Of a stretch of DNA of 18,884 nt, positions 1 through 7,482 are shown in pieces. This stretch comes from CAZJOD01 sp964547525 (GTDB lineage Bacteria > Bacillota > Clostridia > JAAYHZ01): NCBI GenBank assembly GCA_964547525.1, contig CAZJOD010000064.1:1-18884 (forward strand). Direction: 5' to 3'. The stretch's first letter is position 1; each line of letters opens with the position of its first letter. Below the pieces are notes generated by a model. That model was given only the letters and a program-made list of their open reading frames with translations. It did no database searches and had not been told where the DNA came from. Position numbers and translations under genes: made by a program.

Positions 1-85
1 TTAGCCTAGTCAGCTCACATCATAACCTATGAATCGATAGATCGGTTTGTGGGTTTTTTTATGTTTAGAAGATACCAAAACTTAA

Positions 86-196
86 AATTACTATGCAGCA
101 GTTTACAGGAAACAAAATAGGTTATTTTTCAAAAAACCGCTTTCGTATAGGAATGACCCTGTAGGGCATGCTACAATACCGGTACAGGAGTTGTAA
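86..196 (+). pseudogene. Possible relic of a TnpB C-terminal tail
   Basis: An open frame without a start codon runs to a TAA at 194-196. Its last residues read PVGHATIPVQEL, preceded by a basic/aromatic stretch. From memory, GHAT(M/I)PV-type tails occur at the C-terminus of some clostridial IS200/IS605-family TnpB proteins, so this could be the last piece of a decayed transposon-associated gene. The conserved RuvC and zinc-finger part is absent, so a full element cannot be shown. It may be chance: the stretch is only 36 codons and rests on one short motif. Confidence 0.25.
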
Positions 197-273
197 AGAA
201 TTGATGAGGCAGTAAGAAGCTATTTTGGAAATAGATGGCACATTTCTTTTTTTATTATCATTAGTTTTAGTAT

Positions 274-319
274 AAAAAAAGGTGTCATACGTCATATTTT
301 GGTATAGGACACCTTTTTT
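274..319 (-). terminator. Rho-independent terminator of the citrate synthase gene
   Basis: GGTGTC (281-286) pairs with GACACC (308-313), extended by ATAC/GTAT with a small bulge. On the minus strand the hairpin is followed by a run of seven T (revcomp of 274-280). It sits directly after the stop of the gene ending at 323. The other flank is also T-rich (314-319), so it may work in both directions. Confidence 0.8.
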
Positions 320-322
320 GTT

Positions 323-1696
323 TTATTTAAAATATTCCGGACTGATATCACGTATCATGTCTATGAGTTCGTTGTCGGCAATAATGGTCGTTCGACCTTC
401 CTCATATTGTTTATCAATTATTTCTTTGATTTTTATAACTAATGGTTCTTTTTTATTAACCGCTTTTCCTTGTTCCGAGAGTTTGAAATAGGAGTTAATC
501 CAATGAGCGATACCGGCTAACCCGGAGTGTTGTCCTACGGCGACTAATGGAGGTTTGTTTAAAATTAATTCCGTATTAAAGATATTGTAGATTTCTTCGT
601 CTTTAAGCAAACCGTCTGCATGGATTCCCGCACGTGTTACGTTAAAATTCCTTCCCACAAAAGGTGTCTGAGGAGGTATGTGATAACCGATTTCCGTTTC
701 AAAATAATCGGCTATATCAGTAATGACCGAGAGGTTCATACCGTTTGTATCTCCTCTTAAACCGGTATATTCTATCGCCATAGCTTCTAAAGGGCAATTT
801 CCGGTACGTTCTCCGATGCCTAACAATGAGCAGTTAATTGAAGATGCACCGTAAAGCCATGCTGTGGTTGAGTTGGCTACCGCTTTGTAAAAGTCGTTAT
901 GTCCGTGCCACTCTAAAAGCTCGCTGGGGAATCCTGCATAATGCCATAATCCGTAAACGATACCCGGAATACTTCTTGGTAATGCTACGCCGGGAAATGA
1001 CACGCCGTAACCCATGGTGTCGCAAGCCCGGATTTTTATAGGGATTCCGGAGTCATCCATTAACTTTTTTAATGCAATGGCAAAAGGAACCACAAAACCA
1101 TAGAAGTCTGCCCGTGTAATGTCTTCAAAATGACAGCGGGGTCGAATACCGTAATCCAAAGCCATTTTAATTATGGAAAGGTATTGATCCAAAGCTTGTT
1201 TTCGAGTCATATTGAGCTTTTTAAAAATATGATAATCCGAACAACTTACCAAAATACCGGTTTCCTCAAGACCCATGTTTTTTACCAATTTGAAATCACC
1301 CTCTGTTGCTCTGATCCAGCTGGTAACTTCAGGGAACTTATATCCGCGTTCTTGACATTTTCTAACCGCTTCCTTGTCCTTATCGGTATAAAGGAAAAAC
1401 TCGCTCTGCCTTATGACTCCGTTTGGACCGGACAATTTATGAAGTAAATCAAATAGGTCCACGGTTTGTTTTACTGTAAAAGGAGCGATAGATTGTTGGC
1501 CGTCACGAAAAGTCGTGTCAGTTATCCATATATCATCCGGAACATTGATAGGTACATGCCTGTGGTTAAATGAAACTTTAGGGATGCTGTCGTAAGGAAA
1601 CAGGTCTCTGTAAAGGTTCGGCTCGGATATATCTTGCAGTGAATATTTATACACCGATTGTTCTATGGTATTAGTCTTTTTGCTAAATTCCAACAT
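323..1696 (-). CDS. Re-citrate synthase-like enzyme (DRE-TIM / HMGL-like family)
   Basis: A 457-residue acyl-CoA condensing enzyme of the LeuA/homocitrate synthase superfamily. Visible motifs are DTTFRDGQQ (about 60-68, the catalytic Arg/Asp loop), HGH (264-266, divalent metal ligands), GIGERTGN (293-300) and HADG (359-362). The N-terminus (YSLQDI, PNLYRDLFPY) and the very conserved core (IRQSEFFLY, CHFEDITRADFYGFVVPF) match what I know of the C. kluyveri-type citrate (Re)-synthase group. Members of this group are often misnamed 2-isopropylmalate synthase. The allosteric C-terminal domain of full-length LeuA is missing, as expected. Likely reaction: acetyl-CoA plus oxaloacetate to citrate, feeding 2-oxoglutarate and glutamate synthesis in an anaerobe. 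The start is supported by AGAAGGAGT about 8 nt upstream. It is monocistronic, with its own promoter and terminator. A homocitrate or isopropylmalate synthase role cannot be excluded from sequence alone. Confidence 0.85.
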   Translation of the reverse strand: MLEFSKKTNTIEQSVYKYSLQDISEPNLYRDLFPYDSIPKVSFNHRHVPINVPDDIWITDTTFRDGQQSIAPFTVKQTVDLFDLLHKLSGPNGVIRQSEFFLYTDKDKEAVRKCQERGYKFPEVTSWIRATEGDFKLVKNMGLEETGILVSCSDYHIFKKLNMTRKQALDQYLSIIKMALDYGIRPRCHFEDITRADFYGFVVPFAIALKKLMDDSGIPIKIRACDTMGYGVSFPGVALPRSIPGIVYGLWHYAGFPSELLEWHGHNDFYKAVANSTTAWLYGASSINCSLLGIGERTGNCPLEAMAIEYTGLRGDTNGMNLSVITDIADYFETEIGYHIPPQTPFVGRNFNVTRAGIHADGLLKDEEIYNIFNTELILNKPPLVAVGQHSGLAGIAHWINSYFKLSEQGKAVNKKEPLVIKIKEIIDKQYEEGRTTIIADNELIDMIRDISPEYFK

Positions 1697-1770
1697 ATTG
1701 ATTAACTCCTTCTGATTTTTTATTTATTTTGCCTTATATATATATTTTATTATTTATATTCTTTGTTGCG

Positions 1771-1790
1771 TATAATTGTATACAATTATA
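1771..1790. promoter_or_regulatory. 20-bp perfect palindrome, likely operator
   Basis: TATAATTGTATACAATTATA is identical to its reverse complement. It covers the -10 box and reaches almost to the expected start of transcription. The core TTGTATACAA has the form of GntR-family operators; the B. subtilis gluconate repressor operator has the core CTTGTATACAAG. No matching regulator gene is in the window. Confidence 0.6.
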
Positions 1791-1803
1791 CTGTATAAGT
1801 CAA
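1775..1803 (-). promoter_or_regulatory. Sigma-A-type promoter of the citrate synthase gene
   Basis: On the minus strand, TTGACT (1803-1798), a 17-nt spacer, then TACAAT (1780-1775). Transcription would start near 1768, giving a leader of about 70 nt. The -10 box lies inside a perfect palindrome, which suggests repression by a dimeric regulator. Confidence 0.7.
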
Positions 1804-2358
1804 AGTATTTTTGATATATTATGATAAAATGTTTATTGGTGATGACTAAAGGTTAAATCTTATATAAAAACTGCACATATTGTATACAAGTAAATTCTGC
1901 GTACCTGATAACATTTGATAAAATAATGCTTTTTCATAAATATTTTTCATAATTATACAAACTTAAATATCAGATGTAAACTGTAATTATAAATTTATAT
2001 CAATTTTGCAAAATGAATATTCTTGTGTAATGAAATCGCAGCTCCGGCGATGTGGAAATCACATGACCGGAACCGGAAATCATCTTATAACATATGCGCG
2101 TCTACTCGCTTAAAGACTTATATAGAACGTAGCTGGAACAGATATCAATTCATTAGAATCTGACTCCAAATATTAACATAATTTAGCATGTTATATTAAT
2201 AGAATTTCATGTAAAAATAACCCAAAGGTTAACCTTTAAGCTAAAGAGATTCTTCCATAATAAGTTGAGAATAGCCTTGACAAGTTTCTTGCACAGTAGT
2301 ATGTATGAAAAATATTCTATTGGGAAGAATTCTATTTTCACATTAACTGTCCCCTTAA
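1804..2358. other. Gene-poor AT-rich stretch
   Basis: I see no convincing gene here. It holds the TTGTATACAA site at 1880, a small imperfect hairpin at 2043-2071 (TCCGG/CCGGA and ATGTG/CACAT arms, no T-run), and a 14-bp palindrome AAAGGTTAACCTTT at 2224-2237. The short reading frames on both strands lack a ribosome binding site and recognisable motifs. The part near 2359 is the downstream flank of the decayed propeller gene. Confidence 0.6.
1880..1889. promoter_or_regulatory. Second TTGTATACAA site upstream of the citrate synthase promoter
   Basis: An exact copy of the 10-bp core of the palindrome at 1771-1790. The two centres are 104 bp apart, close to ten helical turns, which would place both sites on the same face of the DNA. 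Outside the core it reads ATTGTATACAAG, so it is a weaker palindrome. Confidence 0.45.
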
Positions 2359-3062
2359 TTAATGCTCCAGTACCTGCAGAAAAGATCCGTCGGTATATAT
2401 ACGGCAGAGAGATTTTTTCTTGACACCGTTTTCCCGCACATCCATATAGAAGTAAATCCAATCGTCAAAGATGCAAAGACCCGAGTTAATAAAATGACCT
2501 TCGTTATCAAACACGACCTCTTGATCCTTCCCATCCAATTTCATCCTACAAATTCGAGTATATTGATCCCGAAAATACAACCAATCATTATAAATGGTAA
2601 AATAATGATCATTGTATATGAATCTATCATCGTATAAAAATTGTATCACGTCACTTGTCAGGCTAATCCTACAGAATTTCATTTCTTTAAAATGGTATGT
2701 GTACAACCAATCATCTTTTATAATGTCCTTTCAGAACCGTCCGGTCTACTCTTATATAAAGCGTCAGGTGATCTTCCGGCATAATAGCTCATATAGTAAA
2801 TCCATCCTCCTTGTTTGGCTACCTGACAGAGATCCCTATTAGAAATATTCTCCGGACTATTCCCTCCGGTATTTATTTGGTTTTCGTCCGTTTGTTGATC
2901 AAGTTTTTGTACTTGTTCCAGTTCTTGAGCAGTCAAGCTTCTGACAGTACTATCCTTGTTAAAGAAAGAAGCGGTTTGAACGGAGCTGTTTTCTGTTACT
3001 GTTGTATATTGCAAATTTTTAGTAAGCGAGTTTTTTGAAAACTTGTAGATGCATATGATTTT
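2359..3062 (-). pseudogene. Frameshifted, 5'-truncated DUF5050-type beta-propeller gene
   Basis: Two minus-strand frames belong together. The upstream one (open from about 3062, ending at TAA 2720-2718) closes with WIYYMSYYAG, LYKSRPDGSER. The downstream one (to 2359) carries on with DDWLYTYHF, NDWLYFRDQ, ICRMKLDGKDQ, DDWIYFYMD and LCRIYTDGS. These are the alternating W-(L/I)-Y and DG-turn blades of the DUF5050 / LRP-like propeller family. A one-base loss around 2718-2738 explains the break: adding one base restores reading from ERT into KDDWLY. No ATG, signal peptide or ribosome binding site is visible at the 5' end, where the frame stays open until a stop at 3065. So the gene looks both truncated and frameshifted. 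A sequencing error could explain the frameshift but not the missing start. It shows the same type of propeller as the 842-residue protein at 7550-10078. Confidence 0.65.
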
Positions 3063-3172
3063 TTATAGGTTCTTTTTTTATATCAAAAAAATAGCCGGTA
3101 CTGTATATGAAAAAAAAGAAATTGTTGTAAAATGGGGATAGGGTTTAATTTAATAAGGAATTAAGGTACAGT

Positions 3173-3747
3173 ATGGAAGATAGAAAAAAGTTTATAACCA
3201 TAATCATAGCTTTTGTTACCATAATTGTGGTAGGTATCATTGGGTATATGACTTTATTAGATATCAATTTTATTGATGCTTTATACATGACAACTATAAC
3301 CATATCAACTGTTGGGTACCGTGAAGTTGCTGACATGACAGCTTCCGCAAAAATATTTTCTATTTTATTAATTTTTTCCGGACTAGGTGTGGCAGGATAT
3401 GGTGTGACCAGTTTGTTTGCATTGTTTTTTGACGGAAGTTTTAAAGAAACTTGGAGGAAGAAGAGAATGGTATCTAAAATCAATGAACTAAAAGACCACT
3501 ATATTATATGTGGTGCAGGAGAAATCGGGCAGATTGTAATTCAGCAGTTACAAATGAAAAAAATACCATTTGTGGTGATTGAAGAAGACCAAGAACAGGT
3601 AGAAGAGCTTATTCAAAATGGATTTTCTACCATTAAAGGAAATGCTACACTGGAAGATGTACTATCTAAAGCAGGTATTGAGCGTGCAAAAGGTGTTATA
3701 TGCAGTTTATCAACCGATGCTGACAATGTTTTTACCGTACTTACTGC
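3173..3747 (+). CDS. Two-TM potassium channel with TrkA-N (RCK-type) domain, 3' part lost in gap
   Basis: The N-terminal 191 residues of a membrane potassium channel are visible. There is a first helix (about 7-28), a pore loop with selectivity filter TVGY (46-49), a second helix (about 58-78), then a cytoplasmic Rossmann domain. That domain starts HYIICGAGEIG (GxGxxG nucleotide loop) and has VVIEEDQE ending its second strand. This order is typical of Kch/MthK-like channels gated by a bound nucleotide or ion. The residue after the filter is Arg (TVGYREV) rather than the common Gly. The start ATG has a weak AAGG about 8 nt upstream. The sequence runs into 100 N; the open frame after the gap (to 3892) has no TrkA character, so the true end lies in the unsequenced part. 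It stands alone on the plus strand. Confidence 0.8.
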
Positions 3748-3847
3748 NNNNNNNNNNNNNNNNNNNNNNNNNNNNNNNNNNNNNNNNNNNNNNNNNNNNN
3801 NNNNNNNNNNNNNNNNNNNNNNNNNNNNNNNNNNNNNNNNNNNNNNN
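3748..3847. other. Assembly gap (100 N)
   Basis: Exactly 100 unknown bases, the usual placeholder for a scaffold gap of unknown size. It interrupts the potassium channel gene. Distances and reading frames across it have no meaning. Confidence 0.97.
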
Positions 3848-4025
3848 ATACTTATGCACTTCTTCGTGTTTCATAAAATTTATTGCCGATGAACCTTTTG
3901 GCGTAAACCGTTATCTGTTAATTGTATTAATTTATCTGTTTTAATACAAATTAGTTTGCTCGTATCAATGATATCAATTCATATTCGGTACTGTCGACTA
4001 TGGACAAGTCATCTTGTTTATTTTG
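3848..4025. other. Non-coding stretch after the gap
   Basis: AT-rich, and no gene recognised. A weak hairpin ACAAG/CTTGT (4003-4016) followed by a T-rich stretch could terminate the channel gene on the plus strand, but its stem has only 5 bp. The reverse frame from ATG at about 3877 into the gap has no ribosome binding site. Confidence 0.4.
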
Positions 4026-4841
4026 TTATTTACTCTGAATGCTTTGTGTAAAATCATCTACATCATACACAAACCCGTATAAGGAGGCAACTTGCCATAA
4101 TGCGATTTCTTTTGCCAGTTCCGTACGGGCAGTATCTTTATTTTCAATAGCGGTGACAGCTTGTCTAATAGCGGAACAAATTATACCTCTTCTTTGCATA
4201 TCCACCATTCCGCCGGGAGATGTCCATAAACAACCGTTAATAGCGAATCCGCCATAAATTAAATGATTAATACCGTACTTTTTACATAACGCAAACAATT
4301 GGTGGGAATTTTGCGCGATAGGCTCATCGCTTTCCGGTTTTGCATTGGATGGGAAATCCACTAAAGGTCGTCCTCGTTGAATATCTCCAATATTATGCTT
4401 TCCCGGTTGGGCATACTCCTGCTTAAACTTTAATAGCTTTCTATAAGATTCATCAGGTTGAATTCTTTCTGGAGATATAGGCTCCGAACCTGCTAATTCC
4501 ACCGTTTTTTTGAACCCGGGATATTCTTTATAATATGGATCATTTGTGCTTACGACATGAAAAAGCCGCATATCCGTTGATCTTACCGCGTTGAGTAATT
4601 TTGGGAAAACCGTTTCACAGATCTTATATGATCGGGGAATATATTCAATGGCTCTAAACCAACCGGGATATTTCTCCCATGTCCCGCAATCCCAAGCGTG
4701 CATAATGACTAGCGCCGTGGTTTCGGTATTAATATCCAAGTCGGCTTTTTTCCATCCGCCATATCCTTCGGCGGGGACATCTAATAATCTGTCTGCATCA
4801 AATGCTTGATAATACCAAGTGGGAATTTTTATAGTCGTCAT
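4026..4841 (-). CDS. Isochorismatase-family cysteine hydrolase, unusual motif
   Basis: A 271-residue cytoplasmic protein with the layout of the isochorismatase/nicotinamidase fold. The first core strand is ALVIMHAW (43-50), followed by DCG (51-53). A second strand reads MRLFHVVSTND (about 91-101). The last part of the active site is LIYGGFAINGCLW (195-206), where Cys204 is the likely nucleophile. The usual opening DMQxDF is replaced by MHAWDCG, so the first catalytic Asp is either Asp51 or missing. From memory, proteins of this variant (HAWD, EYIPRS) occur in sugar-catabolic loci of several phyla, with no proven substrate. AAGGAA lies 10 nt before the ATG. It lies 99 bp downstream of the MscS-like gene on the same strand, with a TATAAT of its own at 4880-4875. 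The fold assignment is fairly sure; the substrate is unknown. Confidence 0.7.
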   Translation of the reverse strand: MTTIKIPTWYYQAFDADRLLDVPAEGYGGWKKADLDINTETTALVIMHAWDCGTWEKYPGWFRAIEYIPRSYKICETVFPKLLNAVRSTDMRLFHVVSTNDPYYKEYPGFKKTVELAGSEPISPERIQPDESYRKLLKFKQEYAQPGKHNIGDIQRGRPLVDFPSNAKPESDEPIAQNSHQLFALCKKYGINHLIYGGFAINGCLWTSPGGMVDMQRRGIICSAIRQAVTAIENKDTARTELAKEIALWQVASLYGFVYDVDDFTQSIQSK

Positions 4842-4892
4842 TTTAAATAATTCCTTTTTATATATTTGAAGAATATTATAGCATAAATAACT

Positions 4893-4908
4893 TGTGATCT
4901 ACATCATA
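4893..4908. promoter_or_regulatory. CRP/FNR-like half-site pair before the hydrolase gene
   Basis: TGTGA-N6-TCATA matches the CRP-family form TGTGA-N6-TCACA at 9 of 10 bases. A minus-strand TATAAT (4880-4875) lies 12 bp further downstream and has no good -35 box. That is what one expects of an activator-dependent promoter with the site near position -33. No regulator gene is visible; a chance match is possible. Confidence 0.35.
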
Positions 4909-4940
4909 TTCAAATTGAGTAAGTAATTAAAAAATTTTCT

Positions 4941-5774
4941 TCAAGGCACTTTGTCTTGATTTACTACCTTTAAGTCCTTCAATAAAAGTGAGTGGGGTAT
5001 ATAAATGGATTGAGTACCGCATTTTGTTTGCGTAAAAACAGTTGTAATGTTTTCTACAACTACTTGACGGTGTTCCCAAATCAGTATATCACCAGGTTTG
5101 ACGACCTTCTTTATAAATATAAAGGCAACCAAATCCTTACCCGTTTGTATACCGCTAACACCGAATATAATGGTTATAATTGCGGCTGCGCATCCTAGAA
5201 GTATATATATAAAGACTTTTATAAATTCCAAATTTACAGACAATGCTTCTATGATGCTAACGATCGTTATTAGAATAAAGATACATTTAACGATATATCC
5301 TATAGTTTTTGCATATCCAATGCGAGCACCGAGTCCTGCTTTTTCGGCTAAGGCACCTAAAAATGAAGCTATATTGGTTCCAACGACCAATAGTATGATA
5401 GATAAAAATACTTTTGGTATATAAAGTATAACGTTATCAAGCAATATCCGGGCTGTCATAAAACCCGCTACTTTCAAAGCATAGGCCAATCCGAAAAACA
5501 ATATAAGCCAATAAATGATAATACCGATCAATTCGGAGAAACCGGATGCCAGCTCAATCGGTTCAAGCAATTTATCCATACCCGTTCTTTTCGATAACAC
5601 GTTTATACCAACGGCTCTTAAAATTTTTACCGTCAGATTTTTTATAAGCTTTGCCAACAATAAAGTTACCACTACAATTAAAATGGCACCTAATATACCC
5701 GGTAACAGGCGTATGATATGATTCATTAAGTTGCCTGCTGCTTCCGTTATATATCCAAGATATTCTTTAAACAC
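4941..5774 (-). CDS. MscS-like / TM-helix-repeat membrane protein
   Basis: An integral membrane protein of 278 residues from the chosen start. It has about five hydrophobic helices, including two stretches like the 'conserved TM helix' repeat (LLPGILGAILIVVVTLLLAK and a similar one, GFSELIGIIIYWLILFFGLA, in the next hairpin). A short MscS-like beta segment follows (FIKKVVKPGDIL, then VVVENITTVFTQT and SIYIPHSLL). Such proteins are annotated as small mechanosensitive-channel-like proteins; a role in osmotic release is inference. I choose GTG at 5774 rather than the ATG at 5795: AGAGGA sits 8 nt before this GTG, while the ATG has no ribosome binding site. It follows the MFS gene by 44 nt from this start and is probably transcribed with it. 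It lacks the large C-terminal vestibule of typical MscS. Confidence 0.75.
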   Translation of the reverse strand: MFKEYLGYITEAAGNLMNHIIRLLPGILGAILIVVVTLLLAKLIKNLTVKILRAVGINVLSKRTGMDKLLEPIELASGFSELIGIIIYWLILFFGLAYALKVAGFMTARILLDNVILYIPKVFLSIILLVVGTNIASFLGALAEKAGLGARIGYAKTIGYIVKCIFILITIVSIIEALSVNLEFIKVFIYILLGCAAAIITIIFGVSGIQTGKDLVAFIFIKKVVKPGDILIWEHRQVVVENITTVFTQTKCGTQSIYIPHSLLLKDLKVVNQDKVP

Positions 5775-5818
5775 TATAAATTCCTCTTTTCTCATTATTT
5801 AAAACATATGTATGCCAA

Positions 5819-7438
5819 TTATTTTTTGTACTTAAATATATTCAATATTTTATCAATTATCTTATTAATATGATCCTCGTGTTCGGTAAGTTTATTGTCT
5901 ATTTGTTTATCTATGGTATGTATTCTAAACAATAATGTTTTACCAAGATCAACACCCTTTGTCACCATAGTATCAATTTTTCGCTCAACATTGATTACAC
6001 CTCTTGTCATAGCTGAAGATGCATTTTCAATATAGTTCATACCGGCAGATGCAAAACTCTGTATGTTGTATAAAGGAAGATATTTTTGTAGGATTGTTAA
6101 AGAAGAAAGCATATCTTTAACGGAAATATTATCGGGTATGGATATGAAGTTTATCAGTGAGAGTGAGAGTAGTCGTAAAAAGGTACTTGTTACGAATAAA
6201 AGTCTGATGTCGGACAGACTGATTATACCTTCGTAAAGAACTTTGCCTCGTAAAAATTCGCCTAAAGCACCTCCGGCAATGGGTGCAAAAGCTCCGAACA
6301 AGCCTGTTACGGCTGCAAATATTGCAAAATATATTGAATTGTTTTTTTTAGGAGCCAGATTCATCATCATACCGGTAGCAGATAATCCAATTCCGGAAAA
6401 ACAAAAGCCGGATAATATATTACTGCCCCATATGACAAGATAGTTCTCAGGAGATGCAAAAATCCATAGAAACGGAACAAATGAACCGCCTATCCCGCAG
6501 ATTAAATAAAGCGGTTTAGGGCCAACTTTATCAATTAACGAACCCCATATTTTCAATCCGGCTATATTTGCCAAACCTGCAACCACTCCGAATAACGTTA
6601 TGACTGAAAACGGAATCATCAGTGTTTTAATCATATATACACTGAAAAAGGGTCCCACCAAGCCTGTAGAAAAACCCCATGCAACGGAAAACCACATAAA
6701 CAGTTTAAAATTTCTATCTTTAAACGGTTCTTTCAATTGCTTAAAAAAAGAACTTGTAGTAGTAATTTCAGGTTTCGGTTCATTTATCTTACGAAAAAGC
6801 ATAACTCCGGCTATACCGAAAATAATACCGATACAAAACAGGATCATAAAACCGTAACTTTGCATATGATCAGATGTGTGGTTGACCTTCCAAGTGTCTA
6901 TAAATCTCCCTGCAACAACGGCCATTACCATTGCAACGACTTGTGCAACCATATTGCGTCGTGAAAAAAATCTACCTCGAAAGCCTGAAGGTACAAGATC
7001 CGCCACCCAGGATGTCCATGCAATACCTGTAATGGAAGCACAAATACCTGCCCCGGTCAATAGCAGAAGAAATATCCATACCCTTACTTCCGTAAGGTGT
7101 TCTCTGAATACAATAAGAGGCATAACGGCAATAAAAGTCCAGATTAACCTATGTAAAAACAAATAAGTAATACATACCTTTTTTCTGCTGCCAACTTTTG
7201 TGATTATGTATGAACCTGCTATCTGTATCAGATTGGCGAGAAGCGGGAGAGATGCTAAAAGACCGATTTCAAAATCATTTGCTCCCAGTGTAAGGGCAAA
7301 GCCTATTAAAAAAGCACCACCTATGAACGTTCCCATAACCGTACTCAGCGAACCTTCAAGAATCGAGAGTTTCACATTTTTTTTCACTGATTCATCAACG
7401 TTGTCATAAAATCCTTTTTTAAATGATCGTTTTGACAT
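5819..7438 (-). CDS. MFS transporter with long cytoplasmic tail
   Basis: A 539-residue permease with about 12 membrane helices. The conserved loop between helices 2 and 3 is degenerate here (GSYIITKVGSRKK). A second motif, TSWVADLVPSGFRGRFFSRRN, is typical of a branch of MFS carriers found in carbohydrate-use loci. After about residue 455 comes an unusual hydrophilic tail of some 85 residues with amphipathic heptad-like stretches (IDKQIDNKLTEHEDHINKII), perhaps a coiled coil or a partner-binding element. AGGGAG lies about 7 nt before the ATG. The promoter and a 16-bp palindrome lie just upstream, and the MscS-like gene follows closely. Substrate unknown; import of oligosaccharides or uronates released by the neighbouring lyase is an inference from location. 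Confidence 0.8.
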   Translation of the reverse strand: MSKRSFKKGFYDNVDESVKKNVKLSILEGSLSTVMGTFIGGAFLIGFALTLGANDFEIGLLASLPLLANLIQIAGSYIITKVGSRKKVCITYLFLHRLIWTFIAVMPLIVFREHLTEVRVWIFLLLLTGAGICASITGIAWTSWVADLVPSGFRGRFFSRRNMVAQVVAMVMAVVAGRFIDTWKVNHTSDHMQSYGFMILFCIGIIFGIAGVMLFRKINEPKPEITTTSSFFKQLKEPFKDRNFKLFMWFSVAWGFSTGLVGPFFSVYMIKTLMIPFSVITLFGVVAGLANIAGLKIWGSLIDKVGPKPLYLICGIGGSFVPFLWIFASPENYLVIWGSNILSGFCFSGIGLSATGMMMNLAPKKNNSIYFAIFAAVTGLFGAFAPIAGGALGEFLRGKVLYEGIISLSDIRLLFVTSTFLRLLSLSLINFISIPDNISVKDMLSSLTILQKYLPLYNIQSFASAGMNYIENASSAMTRGVINVERKIDTMVTKGVDLGKTLLFRIHTIDKQIDNKLTEHEDHINKIIDKILNIFKYKK

Positions 7439-7466
7439 TTTAAACTCCCTTTAACATTACATAGTT

Positions 7467-7482
7467 TATAGTTTAAACTATA
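7467..7482. promoter_or_regulatory. 16-bp perfect palindrome at the MFS promoter
   Basis: TATAGTTTAAACTATA equals its reverse complement and includes the -10 box of the MFS promoter. A half-copy (ATAGTTT) precedes it at 7461-7467. This is the layout of a repressor operator; the regulator is not identified. Confidence 0.5.

Noticed and set aside
20..60. Possible terminator at the left edge (AACC...GGTT followed by seven T)
   Set aside because: Only a 4-bp stem with a long loop; the T-run alone is not enough.
323..1696. Annotation as 2-isopropylmalate synthase (leuA)
   Set aside because: The C-terminal leucine-binding regulatory domain is absent, no leucine genes are adjacent, and the N-terminus and core fit the Re-citrate synthase group better.
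2207..2461. An 84-codon minus-strand frame overlapping the propeller pseudogene
   Set aside because: It overlaps the better-supported propeller frame, has no ribosome binding site and no recognisable domain.
3848..3944. Continuation of the channel frame, or a second frame, after the gap
   Set aside because: The gap length is unknown so the frame is arbitrary, and the residues do not resemble a TrkA domain.
4003..4033. Weak hairpin ACAAG/CTTGT followed by T-rich sequence as a plus-strand terminator
   Set aside because: The stem has only 5 bp and the tail is interrupted; not distinct from background in AT-rich DNA.
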